Assembly: GCA_028023455.1 (NCBI GenBank)
Contig: JAQFVV010006310.1
Coordinates: 3,476,001-3,540,000 of the forward strand
Length of the DNA: 64,000 bases
DNA from: Epiperipatus broadwayi
Taxonomy: Eukaryota; Onychophora; Udeonychophora; Euonychophora; Peripatidae
Direction of reading: 5' to 3'
Shown here: positions 12,340 through 26,565 of the stretch, one piece after another
Position numbering within the stretch: position 1 is the stretch's first letter
How the letters are laid out: every line of letters begins with the position of its first letter
Translations under genes and position numbers: made by a program
Notes under the pieces: model-generated
Told to the model about the DNA's origin: nothing
Database searches by the model: none
The model's input: only the letters and a program-made list of their open reading frames with translations

Positions 12340-15200
12340 ACAGTATATCAATTATAAGCTATAAGTCATCTACTTAAGGATGAAACATCCTTTTGATCTC
12401 TTGAAAGACTGTGATTGTTTTTCAATTTGTTGTTTTCAATACTTTTTTTTTTACATATACTGTTTTGCTGTTCTTTAGAATTTTCAATTTATTTTATTTA
12501 AAATGATCTTTGTTATTCAAAACTTTAATTATTCTTTTTTTTCTTTGAAATTATCACTATTTTCTGATTTCTTGGTTGTTTTATTTTAATCAAACTTTTC
12601 TCAGTACTGTTTAGTATACATCCTACCTATGTGAACTATGTAGTACATGCCAATGGTCAATAAAAAAAAATTAATCAATAAGAAATAAAATGCACAAACT
12701 TTGAAAATATTTATTTAAGCAAAAAATACAGTTTTATAGATAATGTTTTAATTAACATATTTATTTTAAAGTTTATTCTATCAATAAAAGTAAAACATTT
12801 TAAATGATATAAATTGCTTTCATTAAATACAGCTTTTGCTATGGATTAGTTATTGTTTAGTAAAACATAAATCATTTTACTGCTTGCTTTTTGGAATTTC
12901 ATGAGCATGCACAAACATATAAATTTATATTAAAATGGTTACTATTATTAAAATAACAATAATAAAATATATAGTAAATACATTAATTAAAACATTATCA
13001 CAAAAGTTTGGGTTTTTTGTCTAAGTAAATTATTTTAATATATATTATTGTTGTCTATTCAGCTATGAAGCTGACTACCAATAATTATCACAAAATTATT
13101 AATTACCCAAAACGTTATTAAATAAGAATAAATACATTTATTTATATATTATACACATCAATTAAGATTTTACTAAATACCGGTCCATAGTTACTTTATA
13201 TACACATTAACAATTAGTTCTTGATTTAAAGTTCTAAATCTTCAATGCTATAATCGCCACCAAGCAAACAAATACTGCCATTACAATAATGGTGGACCTA
13301 AGTGAATACTAAAAGTTTATACTCACAGTACTTAAAACACAATCTTAATTGGGCCTTCTCAGGCATATACAAATAATAAAAGATTGGTGAGGTCTAGAAA
13401 CATTTTCCCTACCCAGCTTTTTTTTACCTTCAGAGGCATGGGCTCTGGGACACTCAATCATTGCAGAAAAGTCTAGAGCACTTTTCCCTCAGCTTTTCTC
13501 AAAGATCCTTATGACAGCAATGACAACAACACGTGATGAGTGAAAAAAAGCTGATAATGCACACTTTTTGCGAGCACTATTTATACTGTTTTCTCCTTGC
13601 TTTATATCATTTAAAAAATTCCTATCATTTCAATATAGATCCAGCTTCTAATTACATCCATTCGCATTCCATAGTAATCAGCTTCAAATATTTATTCCAT
13701 TTATTTTCTCCTAAAATATTTTAATGGTTTGATTTTAATAATACACAGTTTTCTTGGTATTTTAAATCCATGAGTTATATCCAGCTTTGAAAATAATCAT
13801 TTGCATTATCTTTCAGGAATCTTTTATAGAATGCTTTTGACTTACAATCTTTATCTGTTTAAGTCTAATTTATCTGCAAACCAATCTTTCTTCATTGAAT
13901 TAGACTTAAACTAAAATTATCAAAAATAAAGTTTCCTTTATTTTACAAAATTTATTTTTCATTACTTTTTTTAAAAACTTACATATCTATTTCCATTAAT
14001 TATTAGCGATCTTTTTATTGCTTTTTAAACTAGATATGTATTTACATTTTATTACTATTTTTTCTCTGAAGTAAAACTTAGCTTTATAACTTATAGCTCT
14101 TGAGTTATTAAAGTCTAATATATTTTCTATAAAATATAGCAATTACTAAATATATTTTAATTTATATTATTTTAATATATTTTAATAGTTAATATATGCT
14201 AATGACTTTTTGAAATTACAGTATATGAGAATAAATAAAAATACAAATTTCATTAAAAAAATAAATTACAAAACTTTATGTTTTTTAGCTAGTTGAATTA
14301 TTTTCAAAGATTATACACTTTGTTTCACAATCAATTACATCTAAAACCTCAAATCAATTTCTTGCATTATTTTTTAAAATATGATCACATTAAAAAATAA
14401 GGTAAAAATATAAAATTTCTTCCTGTGGATCAGATTAAAAATTTTGAATGGTTGGCATTTAAATAAAGTGTTCAATCATATTTTAAATAAAATGCAAACT
14501 ATATTGAAGACTAATAAAATTAGATTTGACAAAATATGTATAATATTTGAAATATGATAATTTAAAAACAAAAAAATAAATGGAAAAAGATGAATATTAA
14601 AACACTTTAAAACTATAATGAAATGCATATTAAGTACAAAAGTTAAAATTAAAAAATATTAACATTTACAAAAGATACAAAACTAAAAGACATAGACAGA
14701 AAGAGATTAATCTGTCCTTAATTATCTTAACAAGATATCTGAAGAAATTGCAAAAAATGATGGAAAAGATATAATGAAAATAAATAATTTTAAAACAAAC
14801 TGAACATTTTGAGAAATATGATCTGAAAAATTATCTTATATTGTTCTGAGAGAAGATGATTAAATTTTCATCTTCTTTAAATGTTTCTTTAATAACCAGT
14901 AATATATTTATAACAAGAGAAATTGTTATTTAAACTTTTAATGTTAAATTTTGAAGAATATTTTTATTTATTATTTCTACATGCAATTTCGAACACGGTG
15001 GCCATCTTGTGAAAATAGGGAAGCAGGAAAAAAGAGAGTGAAAGAAGAAAATAAAAATTTTTACTACATAAAGTTTTTTAAAAAAAAACAAATTAACAAA
15101 AATAAGTTTTAATTTTTGTACATAATATATACATATTTCCTCAAAAAATTAACAACTGTAAGATCTGAAATACCAGGCACAAATCTGGCCCATCCCTCTT
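12340..15200. other. AT-rich intron DNA, nothing recognised
   Basis: No supported ORF or terminal-repeat pair is visible. A moderately complex patch at 13240-13520 has no match elsewhere in the window. Confidence 0.4.
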
Positions 15201-15204
15201 CTAT

Positions 15205-15590
15205 GTATTTAAATGGATACTGTCCTATACGTGAGGAGTCAGAGTGACTTTAGGTCAACATGGGCATGACAACAATACTGGCATCAGCATGGGATTTGGG
15301 AATTCTATCATCAGATTTTCAATGGTATGGATGGCGGAAAAGTTGGAGATTGGAGTGGGTTGAAGCCTGTCCATTAAAGTGTAAGGATCTGCTACCTTAA
15401 TATAAACTGAGCACTGATTATATATATGTATGGGAGATGGTAGTCTGGACTAACTGATGAGTGCTGGTTTAGCACAAAATAGATATATTGTGATTATTTA
15501 TCTTTCCTGCATATGTGTAATCATGTGTATCAGTAGTATGAGATAGTGTGGATAGTGAAGTGGCTTGAAAGTCTGAGTTCAAATCCCCTA
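15205..15590. mobile_element. Foldback element, family H (copy 3)
   Basis: The family blocks TAAACTGAGCACTGATTATA, GGGAGATGGTAGTCTG and GAGTGCTGGTTTAGCACAAA, and the closing GAAAGTCTGAGTTCAAATCC, are present. The left arm is poorly preserved, so this copy is partly degraded. Confidence 0.5.
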
Positions 15591-15676
15591 TATTTATAAC
15601 ACAACTGTATAAAAAAATCATATTAATTACAAGACATTATTTATCGTAAGTATTATCATCATTGTGAGAATTATAT

Positions 15677-17524
15677 TTATTTTTTGCTTTTTGCAAGATT
15701 TAGAATTTTTATACCATCTGGGTTATTTAAAAAATTTTGAAAATCTGGGCATGTTAATTTGTAATTTTTTTTGACCATTAATTAGTTCAGTTTCCAAATC
15801 GTTTAATGATAAAATACTTCTTTCTTTGCACCAAGCTAAAATTTTCTCAGTGGAATCAATAAAATATAGTCAACTATTTTCAGCAGGTTTGATGCCTTGA
15901 ATTTAGAAAAAAAGACTACTCAATTTTTATTAATTGTCTACTTTTTTTCAGTCTTGCTCAATGACTGGTAAAACATTTTTAAACTTGAAATTTCCTAAAT
16001 AAGAGATTTGAATCAATATTACTGATTTTAAAAGATTAATAAGATCAATAATTGAATTAAAAATTGGTTGTTCAATTTTAATTTAATGTATTTTTCATTT
16101 TTGAAATCTTTTCAATATAATCAATTGCTGTTATAAAAAAAAAATTCATCTGCATTTTGCAATTATTCACAGCCATAGAATTATTACATTTTTGTTCTCT
16201 GATTTTCTTTCTGTTACAGATCATTATACACTATTCATAATATCATATAATTCAAAAATTAAACAATCATAATTCTGTAATTTTTTTATCACTGGATGAA
16301 AAATATTGCCAAAATTAGCAATAAATCCCATGTAAGCCTTGCAAAATTCATCTTCAAAAAACATTTTAAGCAATGGGCTAAAAGAGCTATTTTTATTGCT
16401 TAGCAAATACATTTTTATAGTATCAAAATTACATACTATACTATGAAAATGGCAATTATTATCAAGCATTGTGTTGGAACATGATGTATCACTTCTCTCC
16501 ATTCTTTATCAGTTCATTCAAAAAACTCTTTCAGTTTGTTTATTCATTTTGTCAATCTAGAAAATTCATTTGATATTTTCATTATTATTAATTCTGTACC
16601 ATAATTTAAACAACTGTTAGCTTTTTCACTGTATTGTGCAATATAGGGCTCCGAAAGCGCTAAGTCCATAAAATAGAAGCTTACTAATAATAAACTTATA
16701 GTTTCACCTCAGTTATTAATTTTAGCTTATCAGTAACTGTGATAATATTATTATTTAATTTTTGAAGTTCTTTATAAACGCTTTGATTTTTGCAAAATTA
16801 ACAAATATGTTATCAGCGCAAAAAGAAATTATATAATCAAATGAGAGATTTGTAGATTCAATTTTTAATTTTAGTGAGTTTTCAATATCAGTGGATGATT
16901 CAGTATTTAAAAAAGTAAAAGAAAAGATATTTGAATTCCTTTGTCATAACAAAATATTTCACAACCAAAGGGAAGATTTTAATGTTACCCTTATTGGAAG
17001 CATCAGTCAAAAGTGAAAAATAATGTTTTCTTAGTTTTTAGAATACAGCACAACACTGATATAATTATAGCATTACTTTTTGTTTTAGCATAGCTATATT
17101 TATATGCAAATTTGGAATCACATACCTTTAAATAAAATACTGTCATATCCTGTTGACCAATAATTGTGTGAATGCATGTATGAATGATAACAAAAACTTG
17201 TTTCAGATGCTATTATATTCATTTCACTGTTATCATTTGCTGCTTTAAAATAAATGAAAAATTTAAATGATTGATTAGAAACACATACTTAACACAACTG
17301 TTGCTTTTCATATGTTTTTTCAAGTCACATTTACTGTCATATGAAATCGTCATTTATAAATTACAAACCGTGCATTTTGCAAAAAATTTGCCCCATCTAT
17401 TAGTGATCAATGACAATTTCTTTCTCCATGCGTTGTTAAATTTTACTATTCATTTTCTTATTTTGGCTTCTGGTGGTGATGTAATTTCCATTTCTGATTC
17501 GTGTCTACTTTCTTCATGATTCAT
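15677..17524 (-). pseudogene. Dead hAT-type transposase
   Basis: Reading the minus strand through several stops and frame changes gives the landmarks of a BED/hAT transposase in order. It starts with an ATG at 17524 (MNHEESRHESEMEITSPPEA). Next is a BED-finger-like patch near 17400 (NRWGKFFAKCTVC, then YDSKCDLKKHMKS). Near 17010 comes a catalytic-core patch, LTDASNKGNIKIFPLVVKYF, and near 16830 ISFCADNIFVNF. An open stretch follows at 16502-16224, and the C-terminus reads LTCPDFQNFLNNPDGIK before the stop at 15677. These match the usual TDxSN--- and FCADN-N--FG blocks and C-terminal dimerisation tail of hAT proteins. The plus-strand ORF at 17271 is a shadow. The gene is clearly inactive. Confidence 0.7.
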
Positions 17525-17859
17525 TAAAGAAATAAAACATATTATAAAAAAATATAAATATTTAATTATATTTCTTCAATAATTTATCTTTTAAATGGTA
17601 TTCTTCATTGAACATGATTTCCTTTTCTGATTCCATTTTGTTCATTTCATTATAGACTTATTAAACATATAAAACATATTATTAAAAAAATTATAATGAT
17701 ATATTCCATTTTATTTAATGTATACAGTATATGTACTGATTCTTACTGATATTTTCCATTGAATGAATCAATAAAATGAAAACCCAAAACTTGTATCGAT
17801 AATCCCTACTGTCAAACTGTTAATTGTTCTGTTACTGAACAACTGACGTTAGTTAAAAA

Positions 17860-18000
17860 ATGGGATTAGACAAGGTGATCGCCATTCATATACAAGATGC
17901 AAATGCGATATGGCCTCCCCTTTATCGAAGTCAGGAATCTCTCGGCCACTATTCCCAGAGAAACCTGTTAGCCACTTTACCTTCCCTTTCCATTCTCCAC
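17860..18000. repeat. Short dispersed repeat shared with 32390-32460
   Basis: The words GAAGTCAGGAATCTCTCGGC and CCCAGAGAAACCTGTTAGCC recur near 32410 as GAAGTCAAGAATCTCTCAGC and CCCAGAGAAACCTGTTAACC, with matching spacing. The shared core is about 65 bp. Its nature is unknown. Confidence 0.5.
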
Positions 18001-18079
18001 TCTTAAGTTTTTCTATATTCTTTTCATTTCCATAACATCATCATTGTACACTTTATGGCCTTTATATCTAGATCCCTTT

Positions 18080-19895
18080 TATCTTTTTCCAAACCCAGCA
18101 TAAAAACCAAGAACTCACCTTCTGTATAATCACTTTCTTTATATTTATTTCCCCACAACTCCATTATTTGTACCTTTTCTGGTTCATTTACATTCAATTA
18201 GTAGATGCCTAATATTTTCCATGCCTTCCTTACATAACTTGCAGACTAAATCACTCACATTTCTTCATTTGTGTGTATATTCCCTTGTTGCTAACGATCC
18301 TGTTCAAGCCTTAAATAATCAACTACTTTCTTGCTATTATTGTAAATTAACTCATACCCAATATTCTGTTTACTTCTATTTATATTTAAACTCTTTTTAG
18401 TCTCCATACTAGTTCTCCATCTATTCAACTACCAATTTCTTAGTAATGCATCTATTCTTCTATCTCATTCTGTACCATTATAATACTCAACAATCCTCCT
18501 AACACAATCATCCCACCTCTTGTAGAAGTATACTGACATAGTCTTTATCCAAATCTTCTGCATACCAATACTACATATCTCACTCATCTTGTTGCCTGTC
18601 CTTTACTTGTAACCCAATTAAATACTATTTTAGCTATTCCCTTATTATCCATAAATTGCAATCTATCGACCATTTTCATTTTGCTTTTTGCATCTCTGAC
18701 CATCCCATTTTTCCTTGGATTACCTTCTTTGTTGTTCACACATCTGCATCTAATGCATGTCTTCATAGTACTCTTTGTACTTTTTCTAAGTAATCTAACA
18801 CTCCTTTATTAACACGTTACTATAAATTAACCCTGCTGCTGCCACTCCCATATAATTCTTGCTGCATCATATTTTAAAACACTGTTAATTTCTTTTCTTA
18901 GCTTCATTTATCAATTTTTTCTCTCATTCATCCAAGCAATTTCTCTGATTACTTGAGATAATTCCCAAATAGTTATACCTATTCACCATATTTAACTTTA
19001 TATCCCCCAATAAAGATTCTTTCTCTTCTCTTTCCCCAGCATTTATCATCATTACTTTTAATTTTTCTTCACTAAATTTAATCCCCATCTTTTACCCACC
19101 CTTGTGCACATCTTCAGCATAATTTCCATATCTTTCCTACTTTCTGTGCATAAGAAAATGTAAGCAAATTAAACACCTGATAATGTATACACTCCTTGCC
19201 ATCTATTAATAGTATCTCTACTCCTCTTCCTAGTCTTTCTATATTGCTCTCGCCATTGCTCTCAAATATAACAAAAACAAAATAGATGACATAGAGCATC
19301 CTTGCTTTAGTCCCACCCCATTTTAAACTCTGATTCTATATTTCTTAAGTGATATGTATAGTAATTATTTTCATACAATCTCTTAATAAGATCCACTAAA
19401 GCTCCATTCATTCCCAAATTTACTAAACTCACCCATAATCTATTTATATTTACTTTATCATATGTCTTCTCTATATCTATAAAGATGATATATAACTGAC
19501 TACCTGTATTCCTACTCATATCTATAAGTTGTATGATGACAAATAAACTATCTCCTATATGCTTATCTGTTCTAAAATCCCTTTGCATTTTTACCATTAT
19601 ATTATTTTCTTTCAACCATTTTACAACTTTACATAACACTGAGGTTACCGCTACAGTCTCTAACTGTTTATCTTTCTACCTTTCCTTTAAATAACAGCCT
19701 TACTCTTGTATTATTCTATCTACCTGAAAACTCAGTCTTCTGTGCTACCTTATTAAAATGTGATAATATATTTAATTTTGCCCTATTCTCCAATTTTATC
19801 CCCATCTCTGCTGCCCATCCATCTAAACCTATTGCCTTTCCATTTTTCAATGATAAGATACTAGTGCTGTCTCCTATCGGCTAACCATCTTGTAA
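18080..19895 (-). pseudogene. Dead LINE reverse transcriptase
   Basis: Broken minus-strand frames give LINE reverse-transcriptase landmarks. Near 19860 is LKNGKAIGLDGWAAE. In the open stretch 19639-19307 are VLCKVVKWL, QRDFRTDKHIGDSLFVI and YIIFIDIEKTYDKVN (the FADIEKAYD-type block, an Asp of the catalytic triad), then LWVSLVNLGMNGALVDLI. Near 18230 a C-terminal zinc-finger-like CKLCKEGMENIRHLLIEC (CX2CX10HX4C) closes the protein. Stops interrupt every part. The clade (L2/CR1/Jockey-like) cannot be settled by eye. Confidence 0.65.
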
Positions 19896-20019
19896 TCTCA
19901 AAAAAATACTATTTATAACATACAAACTATGAACGTGACATACAAAAATATAAAATTTATATAAATTAATCAGTTGTCGAATATTTGTTTATTTTAAGTA
20001 ATTTATGGTAATTATATGA

Positions 20020-20240
20020 AATTGTGGGATTTTTGAATAATAAAATGGGACAAGAGACTTCTGTTTTAAATCTGGACATTCATGCCGAAACTGAAACAGA
20101 TGGTTACCCTGAGTTCAAAAATATAGTAGTAAATTATAAAATAAATAGTAATCAAATGGTTATTGCTCAAGAATTCGTAAGTAGTTTGAGCACTGGAAGT
20201 GAAAGAGCTAGGCCACAATCTAAATTATTTTTATTTTAAA
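20020..20240 (+). other. Open frame of 71 codons, unrecognised
   Basis: The frame begins at an ATG at 20024 and ends TTTTTATTTTAA. Its amino-acid makeup is less AT-driven than that of nearby ORFs. A stretch at 20165-20222 (AAGAATTCGTAAGTAGTTTG, then GAAGTGAAAGAGCTAGGCCA) resembles sequence near 26338-26385, which points to a dispersed repeat. I would not call it a gene. Confidence 0.2.
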
Positions 20241-20299
20241 ATATTTTTATGTATAAATATGCTTGTTGTTTTCTAAAAGAAGTTGTGGTACTATAATTT

Positions 20300-23200
20300 A
20301 CTATAGCTTTTCATCATGGATGATCTGACAAATTATTAAATAAATGTATCCTGGAGGCAAAAAGAGAACTAAAACAAAGAAATATTATGATCAATCTAAT
20401 AACTTTTTTTTTTTTGTTTTGTTATTATAACAAGGATAATTTATGTCAATGTTTATTAAAACTCTCTTAATAGGTAACAAATTGTATTTTTCAAATTGAT
20501 TTTATTTAAATATATTAATCATTAAAATTGTTTATTTATTTTTACATTTATTATGGAAACTATTAATGAAAGATAATGCTATTTATATATGAAAATTTTT
20601 TTCAAGTAGCTGACTCATACACAATCCAACCACTAAACTGAACTATTTGGTAGAATATGGAGATTTAAATTATTTTTTTTCTTCAATTGATAAAATAAGA
20701 ATAAGAACTTACCTTACCATCAATGAATACTTGGAAAGTCCAATGAGTAATATGTGCTCTTTTAATATTATTTTTTGTAAGGCTAATGGAAAGGTCTTTA
20801 TCATGCATTATGTTACTTAAATGCTATTTTATGTAATATATATATACATAAATATTATGAATAAGCATTTAAATGCCTTCTATTAACTCAATACTTAACT
20901 AAGATATAAGATTTTACATAATAGTCAAATCCTGACTTGTGAATTAGACAATACAAAGCTTATAGACCTCCTTCATCAACTGTGTCACTCCCAGCATTAC
21001 TAGCTACAAATCAAAACAAGCTTGAATCTCATTTACATTAAGTTCATTTCATTTGTTTTAATTTAAAAGTATGAAAAATGACTACTAACAATTATTAAAC
21101 ATAATGCTCTTTATAGTTAGAAAGCATACATATAATTATATTCTGGTTAGATAAAAATTATCTATTTCATTTTTTATAAATTTTATTAATAATGTAATTA
21201 AATATATTATTTATAGTGACAATATTTTAAGAAAACAATCTCATGTGTTTTCTATATTAGGCACTGTAATTATTCATCATTATATATTCATTGTTTGAAC
21301 ATTTATTTGTGGAGTTTTAAAATGAAAAGAAACAGCTCTGCTCTATAAGTTAAAATATCAATCAGTTTTAATTAATATGCTTTATATATCTCAACTTTTT
21401 TAGTAGTCATTCCTCTGGCTGAAGTTGTTCATGAGAGTTCTTTTATTGCATAAATTATTAAACATTATGGCTATAAGGTAACAATCAGTTATAATAATAG
21501 CACTTCAAGACAGTAATCTTATGCATGACATACATTAAGCACTGTAATTGCTTATTATTACATTCTTATATGTATATGTTTGTGTTTCCCATATATATAT
21601 ATATATATATTGTGACCCTCTGAATGGGCACAAGGAATTGAGATACTTTGTATCTGTAGTGAATAGTTGTATTGTATTTAAAAAAAAATGAAATCGCCTT
21701 AGAATTTTAAAAATTTTGCTGGAAATTGTTTAAAGCTTTCGATGTTGATTGCTTATGCATTTGATTAACTACTTTATAAGCATTTATTATTATTATTATT
21801 ATAGTTAATGAAGTATTTAATGCAGGAAAGAGGGGTTATTTATTATAGGAATTGGTATATTTTTGTTAGGAGGATGCAAAGTTATTTTATGTTAGTGTTT
21901 AGTATTGGTTTGAAAGGTTTCCTAATCCCTTATTCATTGATACCTATCCCTTTATCAACATTAATAGCTATTTCAATTATATTTAGTCAAGATAGTTTAA
22001 TGTTTAGGTTGCAGTACATATGCATGCATGTATGTCTGTATTTATGTTTCATTTCATTTTCATCTTTTAATAACACTAAGCAATAGTACATTTAACATGA
22101 AGACATTTAAAATACAGTAATTATCTTTAATAATTTAACAAATATATATATATTTTTTCCAATGATTAATAGATATTTGGATCAGTGGATTATTTTACAA
22201 ATTAAATAAATTATTAATCATTTTTGTTGAACAGTTAATTAATATTCATTTCTTTCAAGTTTGTAAAAGTTATTTTTTATTATTTTTTTGTCTTGATTTA
22301 ATTGTAAAAAATCAGAATGATTTTTTTTTTAAAGAAAAGATTTCTTGCATATGTAATGAGCTTAAGTGCAAAAAGGTGGGAGTTAACCTTTTTGAAGGGA
22401 AATGACCTTTTTGATGAGGGGGAAAGAGAGATATCTATTTAACAGATAGTTTAGATTAAAAATTGCTCATTATTGTTGATAATTGCAATCAGTATATTAC
22501 TCTCCCGGGCTATAATAAATATATATTTTTTCCTGAAGTCAAATTAATTTTAAAAAAGCTTTGGAGTAAACTTCTGGAAAAGCCATAAGAAATTCATTAT
22601 GGAAAGGTCTTCAATTGGAATGCAAGGCTAAAATCTAAGAAGGTATATCAGTTTTTCATTCCCTTACCTAATTTAAACGCTTGAATTAACCACCTCATAC
22701 TTATTAATATTTTAAAATGTATATCGATAATACTAAGTTTGCCTTATTTTGTTTACTTATCATTAAGAAGGAAAATAAAATGCATGAACTTTATAATTAT
22801 CTAAATAATCTACGTGTGTCGTATAATATCTCTTGGAAATGTGTGCAGAACAGTTTTACAGAATTTATTTTAATTTTTCACTATGTTTTATGTCTTGCTT
22901 TTATAAAAGTTAAATATAAAATTTAAAGGATATGTGTATTTTAATGTATCATGCCATACTTAAATTCATTATGGAGAAATGACAGTATTTATTTATTTAG
23001 TATTCCTAAAAATAATATATGTTTTATGAAAGAAATAAAATGTGAATTACTCCAAATAACCAAAGGATACTACTCATTAAATATGTATTTAAATCAGATG
23101 GAAGGATGGGAATGCGGTGTATTTCTGTTCTCTTCGATATGGATGCATTTAGAAAATAAATTATTACTAGTTGTGGAATTACCAATGGATTATGATGTAT

Positions 23201-26200
23201 TAATTTGCAATATTTAAAAATAAACTATATGTATACTAGCTTATAAAATGTCGGAAAAACAAATGCTATTTAAGAAATTTATTAAGAACAATTGCTTACT
23301 TAATTTAAAAACTACTACGGAGTGAATTAAATAATTCTTGTACAACTGTAGCTAAAAATGTCTTTCATATTTCCGTCATAATAAAAATTGATTACTTATG
23401 TGTGATGTAGTAAGCTCAAGTAGCTATGCTAGAACATTGGAGATGCTAGATCATATTTACGCTATGATTTTTTTTTTTTTTTGGTTATCCTACAGAAATT
23501 CATTTTATGTTCGAACTCAGTTTGGAATCTATCTCCATTTCGTTCAATAAACTTGGAGGAGGACCTTGCAAGTGAACTTTTTATTTTAAGTCAAAGAACA
23601 AATGACTTTTGTTTCTTTATTTTTTTTTATTACTTGTCATTATCAATGTATATGATAGATAGATAGACATATTTATTATTATGTTTTGTTTATAATTTTG
23701 GGCTGTATGAACTCCTAGATCGTCTCGGAACGCGTACTCACGAATGGTGGATATGCTGGTAACAAAATTGATTTTATTCAAATATGTTTTATTCTTCTTT
23801 ATGAAGGTAAAGGAAAGAAATATATATATTTTTTTATTATATTGTTAGAGAGAGGTTTATATTTATTTTTGTATATTTTCTTATCTCAAAGTGAGAATTC
23901 TGGCCTCTAAATCAACGAACCTATAATAGAAATAGTCTGCTAGAGATGGTAAAGAAAGCTCGTTCGTAATAATTATAACTATCAAATTTTAAAAATAGTT
24001 TAAAGTTTATTCTAAATTAAAAGTTATACCTTAATGTATTATTTAATTACCGTGTTGCTTGCATAATAATATAATTTGGAATTGATTTTTTTTTCATATA
24101 TTCTTATTCACGTGTGTGTGTGTTTTGCACAATTATTACATTTGCTTAATGGAGATATCAATTTATGGATATTTTATGTATAAATTTCGGATGTTGTTGT
24201 ATTCTAAAGAATTGAACGGATTAGTAGGTTATCTGTATGTATTTATCTGCCAGTGTGTATATATAATGTTAGATATGTAGAAGAGCTTTGGGAATGGAAA
24301 GTAATCTGGATGCATTCTATGTTTGTAAGGATAAGAGATTTTGCCTGTGCAGTATATTTTAATAATTTTTTTCATGAGTAGAGCCTATTTTATATTGTAT
24401 GTGCATTATGAAATGATAGTTTTGAAGTTAAATGATGTTTTCTTAAGGTCCTGGTGATGAGGAAAAATGCCACACCAGTAGTATATTTCAGAATTAAATG
24501 AATTATTGTAGAAGTATTAAGTAAGAGTTTATTTGCTCCTCATGTGAATTTCCCTTGGAACGTGTAATTTGTATAATCATGAAAATATAGCTCTGTGTTA
24601 TTTAATATGTGGCCAGATAAATAGTTAAACTAAATTTTTGATGGGATATTAGTGTCTTGTTTGTTGGCTGGTCTACGACATTGTCCGAAATGAAGTAATT
24701 GTTTTAATATTTTCTTAATGAATGGATAGTGTGTGGAAAAGATTGTTTTCTATTATTGTTGCTTGGACACACACGTGTAATATAAACAATATCGTGGATA
24801 TAAAAGTATAGAGTTATTGAAATTAAAAACGGGAAATATATATTTTGAAACATATTATATTCATTTAATACAGAGTTATAAATCATCAAACCATCAGAAT
24901 GAATATGATTTATTGTTATGCGTGAAAGGTATATGTAATTAAAAATGATTATTTAATTAGTTAGAGAAAGTTGCTTTGTTGATGGCCAAATATGTTAGTT
25001 TGATTTATTTTATTAATCAATAGAATATCCTCTCATAAATATTTATTGTGCCAATAATATAATATATTATTTAGTTAATGATATGTTTAAATGAAACGCT
25101 TAAGCAAAGCAGGTATTCAAAGTTAGAATATTCAAGTTTTGTTGTTAATTTTGATTTCAAAAAGGTATAAATAATGTAATATAATAGGGATAATCCCAAA
25201 CTGATGTCCAAGGTTTCTTTGAGAATTTAAAATTATTAAGACAAGCAGTCTTATTGTAAATAAGTATATTAAATTAAATTTTCAGTATAATAAATGATTT
25301 GTTTATTTATTAAATACTGTGTCTTAAGTTATTCTTGTATACATTCGTGTTTCAATTTTCCACATCTCCACATTTCATACATCTATTATAAAGTAGATAT
25401 ATTATTTTATAGTTATAATATCAAATTTGCTGGTGTCTGACAATCTTGTTTTCTTAATCCAAACATTATAAGGAACATTTGCTACTTGATAAACATATTA
25501 GAAAGGTTGCCCAATTAGTATATTTGTTAGATGATGATGTGAGATTAAAATACCCTATTTCTGTCATTATCTAATTGTTAAACACAGTAAAGCATTTAGT
25601 CAATTTAGCTTAATACATTTTATTATAAATTAGAATTATAAATTATGGGCCAATGTATTTTACATAATTCAACTGTGTTTTTAAATTCCCTGAGATTTTT
25701 ATTGTATATTCGTTGATCAGTATTAAGGTAGCTGTTTAGATGATGTTATGCCAAGTCATAGAATTGCTTAGTGATATAATTATATCAAGCTGATATATGT
25801 TATACTTGGATGAAGGAAGAAATTAAGTTGAAAGAATATTTTAATAAACTGTACAAATAAACATTGTGATTCTTTATCATGCAGTTAGTTAACAAAAAGG
25901 GATTTACATTATATTTAATGTTTTATAATATTTCTTCTTTCATTTACTTATAATTATGAATCTTATGAACTTCCTATAACCAACCACTGAGCTGAGCTGA
26001 ATGTAGACTTAGGTAAAGAGTCTCAGTAATAATTTATATCAAATATGTTGTTGTATTGTTCTATTCATTAATAGAACTGGTACCCTGGGCATTTACTCAT
26101 ATAATGTATATGAGCGGTGTTGGGAGTGTAAGTTATAATATACACAATTAATTATTATTAAGGCTATATTACCAGTAAATTGCTGGATTTTTATCACTCA

Positions 26201-26565
26201 TAGTGTTGATAACATGTTAACATCTAACAACAATAGCTTCTTTGTCAGCTATATTACCCAGATGATGACAGATGAAAATCAACTGAAACAATGATGCTAC
26301 AATAATAATAATAATAATATCAAATAATTTACTGATCAGGAATTCATAAGAAATTCAATTATCAGAAGTAAAAGAATGAGGTTACAATCCATATACCTTC
26401 AGTCTCAGAATATCTCCTTTATAGCTGTATCAAACCATGTGGGATAAAATAATAATGATTATAATAATAATGATATTAATAAAAATACAAAATCACATGT
26501 ATGGAAGAACCCAAAAACTGTATTCACATCTTTAGCCTATGAATATCTTCAACATATATATATAT
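20300..26565. other. Long AT-rich intron stretch without recognised features
   Basis: Several 60-90 codon ORFs occur on both strands, but none shows conserved motifs and their codons mirror base composition. (AT)n and (AAT)n tracts lie near 21590 and 26300. I see no RNA gene or terminal repeat pair. Confidence 0.4.

Noticed and set aside
16224-16502. 92-codon minus ORF as an independent small gene
   Set aside because: It is one open stretch of the decayed hAT transposase and aligns with its interior.
17271-17519. 82-codon plus-strand ORF
   Set aside because: It overlaps the N-terminal part of the hAT transposase relic on the minus strand.
21590-21612. (AT)n runs here and elsewhere as replication origins or promoters
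   Set aside because: Simple AT runs are everywhere in this composition and carry no specific signal.
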